Assembly: GCF_001650735.1 (NCBI RefSeq)
Contig: NZ_LXVY01000034.1
Location: forward strand, 124,001 to 188,000
Origin: Sphingomonas sp. TDK1
GTDB lineage: Bacteria; Pseudomonadota; Alphaproteobacteria; Sphingomonadales; Sphingomonadaceae
Reading direction: 5' to 3'
DNA length: 64,000 nt
Shown here: piece by piece, positions 60,677-64,000 of the stretch
How the letters are laid out: every line of letters starts with the position of its first letter
Position numbering within the stretch: position 1 is the stretch's first letter
The notes under the pieces: generated by a model
What the model was told of the DNA's origin: nothing
The model's database searches: none
Seen by the model: only the letters and a program-made list of their open reading frames with translations
Program-made: the position numbers and the translations under genes

Positions 60677-61112
60677 GCCGGCCCGCAGCTACGCGCCCCA
60701 ACCTCAGCCCTCAAGCCTGTCCCCGCGAGGCACCGAACCTGCCGTTCGTTTGGTTCGCTCGGGCGGCAAATGAAAGACGGGGTTTGGGACTTTGCTGCCG
60801 TTCCCATGTAGCGCGTGGACTGCAGCTTTTGCAAAAAGCTGCCACTCTGCCAGCGTTGCGCTATGGCCTCAACGATCGCGATTTCCACGCCGACGGCTTG
60901 CTCACGCATGTTCATCAGCGATCGGCTGTTTGCCTGCGACGCGCATGGTTCCTTTCCACGCTTCACGTCAGCGTCAGAGCAAGGTGCGACGCATTGAACG
61001 GCGATAGCGCCATCGAGCGCACAACACGCCCTGGGGCGGGTAGCGAGCCATTTAGTTGCCTTCCGCTCGCCTCTTGATATATTACGGGAAACATATCCGA
61101 TAATCAGGCTTA
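60677..61112. other. Intergenic region, no gene seen
   Basis: About 435 bases. A minus-strand frame across it (60616-61131) is compositionally implausible. A hairpin GCAGCTTTT-GCA-AAAAGCTGC occurs at 60822-60842. The right end contains the promoter of the MFS gene with the shared motif at 61075-61086. The right edge of the mobile region probably lies here. Confidence 0.4.
61075..61086 (+). promoter_or_regulatory. Candidate GntR operator, site 1
   Basis: TGATATATTACG, 26 bases before the MFS start. The identical 12 bases occur inverted at 63182-63193 in front of the monooxygenase and the regulator itself. Confidence 0.45.
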
Positions 61113-62345
61113 GTGGAGAGGCTCGTGGCAAGCTTGCAGCATGAACGGAGCCCCCGGGCGGGGGTGCCGCAGGGACTCACCGTGGTGGTCGCGGGCTTTT
61201 TGCCGATGATCGCGGTCGTCTCGATGTTTCCCGCCGTCCCTTCGATCATCGACCATTTCCACGACGATCCGACGGCAGGCTGGAAAGTGCCGTGGATGGT
61301 CACGGCCCCGGGCCTCGCGATCGCGGTGATCGCGCCTTTCGCCGGTGCGCTCATCGATCGCTTCGGACGCCGCGCCTTGGTCATCTGGTCCACCTTGCTC
61401 TACGCGATGGCGGGGACGGCGCCCTTCTTCCTCACCAGCCTGAATGCCATGTTCCTGTCGCGCATCGCGCTCGGTATCGCCGAAGCGGCAATTCTCACCA
61501 CGGTAAACACCCTGATCGCCGACTATTGGGACGAGCAGGGCCGAAGGCACTGGCTCAGCCTCCAGGGAATGATTGGCCCGTTCCTGGGCAGCGCGCTGAT
61601 CCTTGGGTCCGGATATCTCACGGGCATGCGGTGGAACGGGGTGTTCCTCATCTACCTCACCGCCTTCCCGATCTTCCTCGCCATGCTGGCATTCGTCTTC
61701 GAGCCGAACGTCGACGCCCCCCGCGCGACGGCGGAGCAGGGGCCGCACGACCGGCCTGCGTTCCCGGTCCGGAAGATCGGACGGATCGGCTTGGTGACTC
61801 TGTTCTGCTCGGCGCTTTATTATGTTTACGCCGTGAATGGCGGCCTGGCCTTTCGCGAGGTCGGCGTGGCTTCGTCCGACGAACTCGGCCGCATCACCTT
61901 CCTGCCGAGCCTCATGGTTTCCGTCGGGGCCGGCATCTTCTGGCTCACCGGCAAGCGTCGCTCGGAAGTCGCCTTCGTCCTCCTGCTCGGGCTGGTGGGT
62001 GCGGGCCTCTGCTTGATCGGTTTCGCTCCTGATTGGAAGTGGATGAGCGCGGGGGTGATGATCCAGCAGACCGGGGCTGGAATGATGATCCTGGCGCTGG
62101 TCGCATGGGCGCAGCGCGAGCTTCCGGTCCAACATCGCGGGTGCGGCATGGGCATCTGGACCGGCTGCTTCTTTCTCGGGCAGTTCCTGAGCCCGCCGCT
62201 CGTCACGTTGGCGCAGACCGCCACCGGCAGCATGCAGGGCACCTTTGCCGTCGCCGGCATCATGGCCTTTGCGGGGATGCTGATCGCGCTCGGGTCGCTA
62301 CTGCTGCGCGGAAACTCGGCAAAGGGACCTGTCGTCGCGACCTAG
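61113..62345 (+). CDS. MFS transporter
   Basis: 410 residues with about 12 membrane helices. MFS motif between helices 2 and 3 is present as GALIDRFGRRALVIW. Probably an importer for the substrate of the neighbouring monooxygenase pathway (aromatic acid/sugar-type MFS), judged from context. Start is GTG 61113, or GTG 61125 which has GGAGAGG just before it. Upstream lies a 12-base motif shared with the regulator-monooxygenase intergenic region. Confidence 0.88.
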   Translation: MERLVASLQHERSPRAGVPQGLTVVVAGFLPMIAVVSMFPAVPSIIDHFHDDPTAGWKVPWMVTAPGLAIAVIAPFAGALIDRFGRRALVIWSTLLYAMAGTAPFFLTSLNAMFLSRIALGIAEAAILTTVNTLIADYWDEQGRRHWLSLQGMIGPFLGSALILGSGYLTGMRWNGVFLIYLTAFPIFLAMLAFVFEPNVDAPRATAEQGPHDRPAFPVRKIGRIGLVTLFCSALYYVYAVNGGLAFREVGVASSDELGRITFLPSLMVSVGAGIFWLTGKRRSEVAFVLLLGLVGAGLCLIGFAPDWKWMSAGVMIQQTGAGMMILALVAWAQRELPVQHRGCGMGIWTGCFFLGQFLSPPLVTLAQTATGSMQGTFAVAGIMAFAGMLIALGSLLLRGNSAKGPVVAT

Positions 62346-62408
62346 CGCTGGGGCTCGCAAACGCCTCAGGATGCAGGCGGCAAGGCGGATGCTTCGTCAG
62401 GCCCAAGC

Positions 62409-63080
62409 CTAGCTGCCCTGCGTGTAGTCGAATCCCTTCTCGATGATGATCTCCGCGATTTTCGCGCGGCTTATCCTGATGAACTCGCTCGTGTCGTCGA
62501 CCGACGGAATGGCGGCGTCGAACCGCGTTGCGAGTTCGAAGATGCTACGGACATCCTCGCCGTGATTGCTGATGGAGTGGAAGATCCGGTCCATTTCTGC
62601 AGACAGGTTCCGGTAGATCGCGCCGAGGTACGGATTACGCGTAGCCTCCACGAGCAGATCGAACCGTTGCCGCGAGAGTTGAATCCAGTGCTCGGGATTG
62701 AGCTTCGTCTTTCTGATCGCCCGCAAATGCTCGCGCTGGATGGCGTCCAGAGAGGCGCTTTGCTCGGGCGTGATTCGCTCCTGTGCCAGCTGCATGATCA
62801 ACGGCGACACGGCGCTCCATGCCGTGAAGAAGTCATCCACGGACTTCAACGTAAGCCCAGCCACGCGGTAGCCGCGGCGGGGGATCGTTTCGACGAGACC
62901 ATCATGGTTCAGGCGGTCCAAGGCCTCCCGCACCGGCATCGCCCCGAAGCCAATGTCCTTTGATATCTCTCGCTCGGTAAACCGCATGCGGGGTGGCATT
63001 TTGAGGGACACGATCCGCTGCCGCAGAACCGCATAGGCCTGGTCCGCCAGCGTCTGTTTTCGTCCCTCGGCCTCTGCCAT
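62409..63080 (-). CDS. GntR-family regulator with FCD domain
   Basis: 223 residues. Winged helix ~8-72 (LADQAYAVLRQRIVSLKMPP, TEREISKDIGFGAMPVREALDRL, GLVETIPRRGYRVAG) and an all-helical FCD ligand domain ~80-215. The FCD histidines that bind metal are partly visible (REHLRAIRK, IFHSISNHGED). ATG 63080 starts the typical N-terminus MAEAEGRKQ; the long upstream frame overlaps the monooxygenase gene and is not used. Divergent from the monooxygenase and convergent with the MFS gene, so it probably controls both in response to a carboxylic acid. Confidence 0.92.
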   Translation of the reverse strand: MAEAEGRKQTLADQAYAVLRQRIVSLKMPPRMRFTEREISKDIGFGAMPVREALDRLNHDGLVETIPRRGYRVAGLTLKSVDDFFTAWSAVSPLIMQLAQERITPEQSASLDAIQREHLRAIRKTKLNPEHWIQLSRQRFDLLVEATRNPYLGAIYRNLSAEMDRIFHSISNHGEDVRSIFELATRFDAAIPSVDDTSEFIRISRAKIAEIIIEKGFDYTQGS

Positions 63081-63181
63081 CCAGCACCTCCTGCTCGGCA
63101 CCGTGCCGAGGGCGAACCATGCCCCCGTCCAGCAGCACTGGCAAGATTGGAACCCTTGACCTAAATTTGCGCGCATGCCAT

Positions 63182-63193
63182 CGTAATATATCA
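63182..63193 (-). promoter_or_regulatory. Candidate GntR operator, site 2
   Basis: CGTAATATATCA, the exact reverse complement of the motif at 61075-61086. It lies 58 bases before the monooxygenase start and ~100 before the regulator start, in the divergent promoter region. Confidence 0.45.
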
Positions 63194-63251
63194 CCAGCGC
63201 AGTGCGGCCGGCGATTGCCTTACGCACGCGGAAATTTTGGGAGAGGTCGAA

Positions 63252-64000
63252 TTGGCGAGGCCTGACAGGATTCTCATTGTCGGCGCGGGCATTGGCGGCC
63301 TGTGCACAGCGGTAGCGCTTGCGCAGATCGGCGCGGAAGTCGACGTCATCGATATCAAGCCGGACAACGCGGTGGCTGGCGTGGGATGGGGGCTGCGGAC
63401 CAACGGCCTTCGTGCGCTGCGCGAGATCGGCCTTCTCGAACCGACGCTGTCGATCGGGTTTCCAACGCCGCCACTTTCCTATTTCGACAGGAACGGCCAC
63501 CATGTCGTCGACATCCCGTACGGGCGCCAGCTCGACGGCATGCCCAACAACGTCCAGCTCCCCCGCCTGGGCTTCCTGGAGATGGCCAGCGCTCGCGCCC
63601 TGGAGGCCGGCTGCTCGATCAGGATGTCGACGACGGCAACCGACATCCAAGAGGATGCCGACGGCGTGACGGTGGAGTTGAGCGACGGATCGTCGCACCG
63701 ATATGATCTGGTGATCGGCTTTGACGGCATCAACTCGAGTATTCGCCGTTACCTGTTCGGCGAGACCTACGTCCCCATTCGCAGCGGCGGCGTCGCCTGG
63801 CGTGCGCCGGTACGCGCTCCGGACTCGCTGAAGGGCGCCATATTCTGCCATGGCTTTGGCGGCAAAGTGGGCTTCGTACCGCTGGCCGGCGGCATGATGT
63901 ACGTGATCGTCACCCATTACGAGTCAGGCCGCCCGCGTCACGACCCCGCTGCCTTCCCGCAAATCATGCATCAGAGCGCGCGGGAGATGATGGGAGACTC
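63252..64000 (+). CDS. FAD-dependent monooxygenase (truncated by window end)
   Basis: The first ~249 residues of a flavoprotein aromatic hydroxylase of the PHBH/UbiH type. FAD motif VGAGIGGLCTAVALAQIGAE at the N-terminus and the second FAD motif DLVIGFDGINSSIRR near residue 155-169; GSGGVAWRAPV-like segment follows. Start TTG 63252 is supported by GGGAGAGG five bases upstream; no ATG fits. The gene runs off the window. Together with the GntR regulator and MFS transporter it is probably the first step of an aromatic catabolic pathway. Confidence 0.88.
   Translation, partial: MARPDRILIVGAGIGGLCTAVALAQIGAEVDVIDIKPDNAVAGVGWGLRTNGLRALREIGLLEPTLSIGFPTPPLSYFDRNGHHVVDIPYGRQLDGMPNNVQLPRLGFLEMASARALEAGCSIRMSTTATDIQEDADGVTVELSDGSSHRYDLVIGFDGINSSIRRYLFGETYVPIRSGGVAWRAPVRAPDSLKGAIFCHGFGGKVGFVPLAGGMMYVIVTHYESGRPRHDPAAFPQIMHQSAREMMGD

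Noticed and set aside
60616..61131. 171-codon minus-strand frame after traA
   Set aside because: Overlaps the end of traA and the MFS promoter. Composition is not protein-like.
1..64000. tRNA, rRNA or CRISPR arrays
   Set aside because: No cloverleaf with a GGTTCGAATC-type T-arm, no rRNA-like stretch and no regularly spaced short repeats were seen by eye.

Overview
The window looks like a chromosomal stretch of a sphingomonad-type alphaproteobacterium (Sphingomonas or a relative). The basis is high GC with strong third-position GC bias, many TonB-dependent receptors, a Ti/Agrobacterium-style traC-traD-oriT-traA set, FecI/FecR regulation and an alternative oxidase. No rRNA, tRNA or CRISPR array was seen. 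All family names come from reading motifs; no database search was run.

Layout. 1-2.6 kb: the tail of one gene and two genes of unknown function with caspase-like (clan CD) signatures, the second also with a HEAT-like N-terminus. 2.6-5.2 kb: alternative oxidase with an FNR/NnrR-type box upstream, then a monoacylglycerol-lipase-like hydrolase. 6-8.7 kb: operon bdhA, patatin, acetoacetate decarboxylase (3-hydroxybutyrate to acetoacetate to acetone). 9-14.1 kb: tripartite EmrAB/NodT-type efflux operon and a probable regulator. 14.3-17.1 kb: a large winged-helix/ATPase/TPR regulator.

18-27.2 kb is the most notable region. It holds an ECF sigma factor, FecR, an STN-type TonB receptor, a hemophilin-like secreted protein with a TbpB-type C-terminal barrel, a Slam (DUF560) outer-membrane translocon, a dedicated TonB, heme oxygenase and a DUF454 membrane protein. 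Read together it is a complete heme-capture, export, uptake and degradation system. It resembles the hemO/hemophilin cluster known from Acinetobacter baumannii, here in a sphingomonad-like setting. A second iron unit follows at 27.4-32 kb (PepSY/DUF3649/DUF3325 and a siderophore receptor, with a Fur-like box between). Two similar segments at about 17.55 and 33.4 kb bracket both units and may be island boundaries.

33.9-51.1 kb is a peptide-utilisation locus: TonB receptor, three S10 serine carboxypeptidases, an M61 aminopeptidase, an exported amidohydrolase, an APC permease, two PLP aminotransferase-fold enzymes (one with a Tat signal), an ornithine-cyclodeaminase-family enzyme and an Lrp/AsnC regulator.

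51.1-60.7 kb is mobile or acquired DNA. It holds a large low-GC beta-helix/polysaccharide-deacetylase fusion protein, IS3 remnants, an intact IS3-family element that splits traD, an oriT and the TraA relaxase. A GC-rich repeat is present three times in the window (17.1, 32.3 and 51.2 kb). 61.1-64 kb starts a catabolic cluster (MFS transporter, GntR/FCD regulator, FAD monooxygenase cut by the window end) with a 12-bp motif shared by the two promoter regions.
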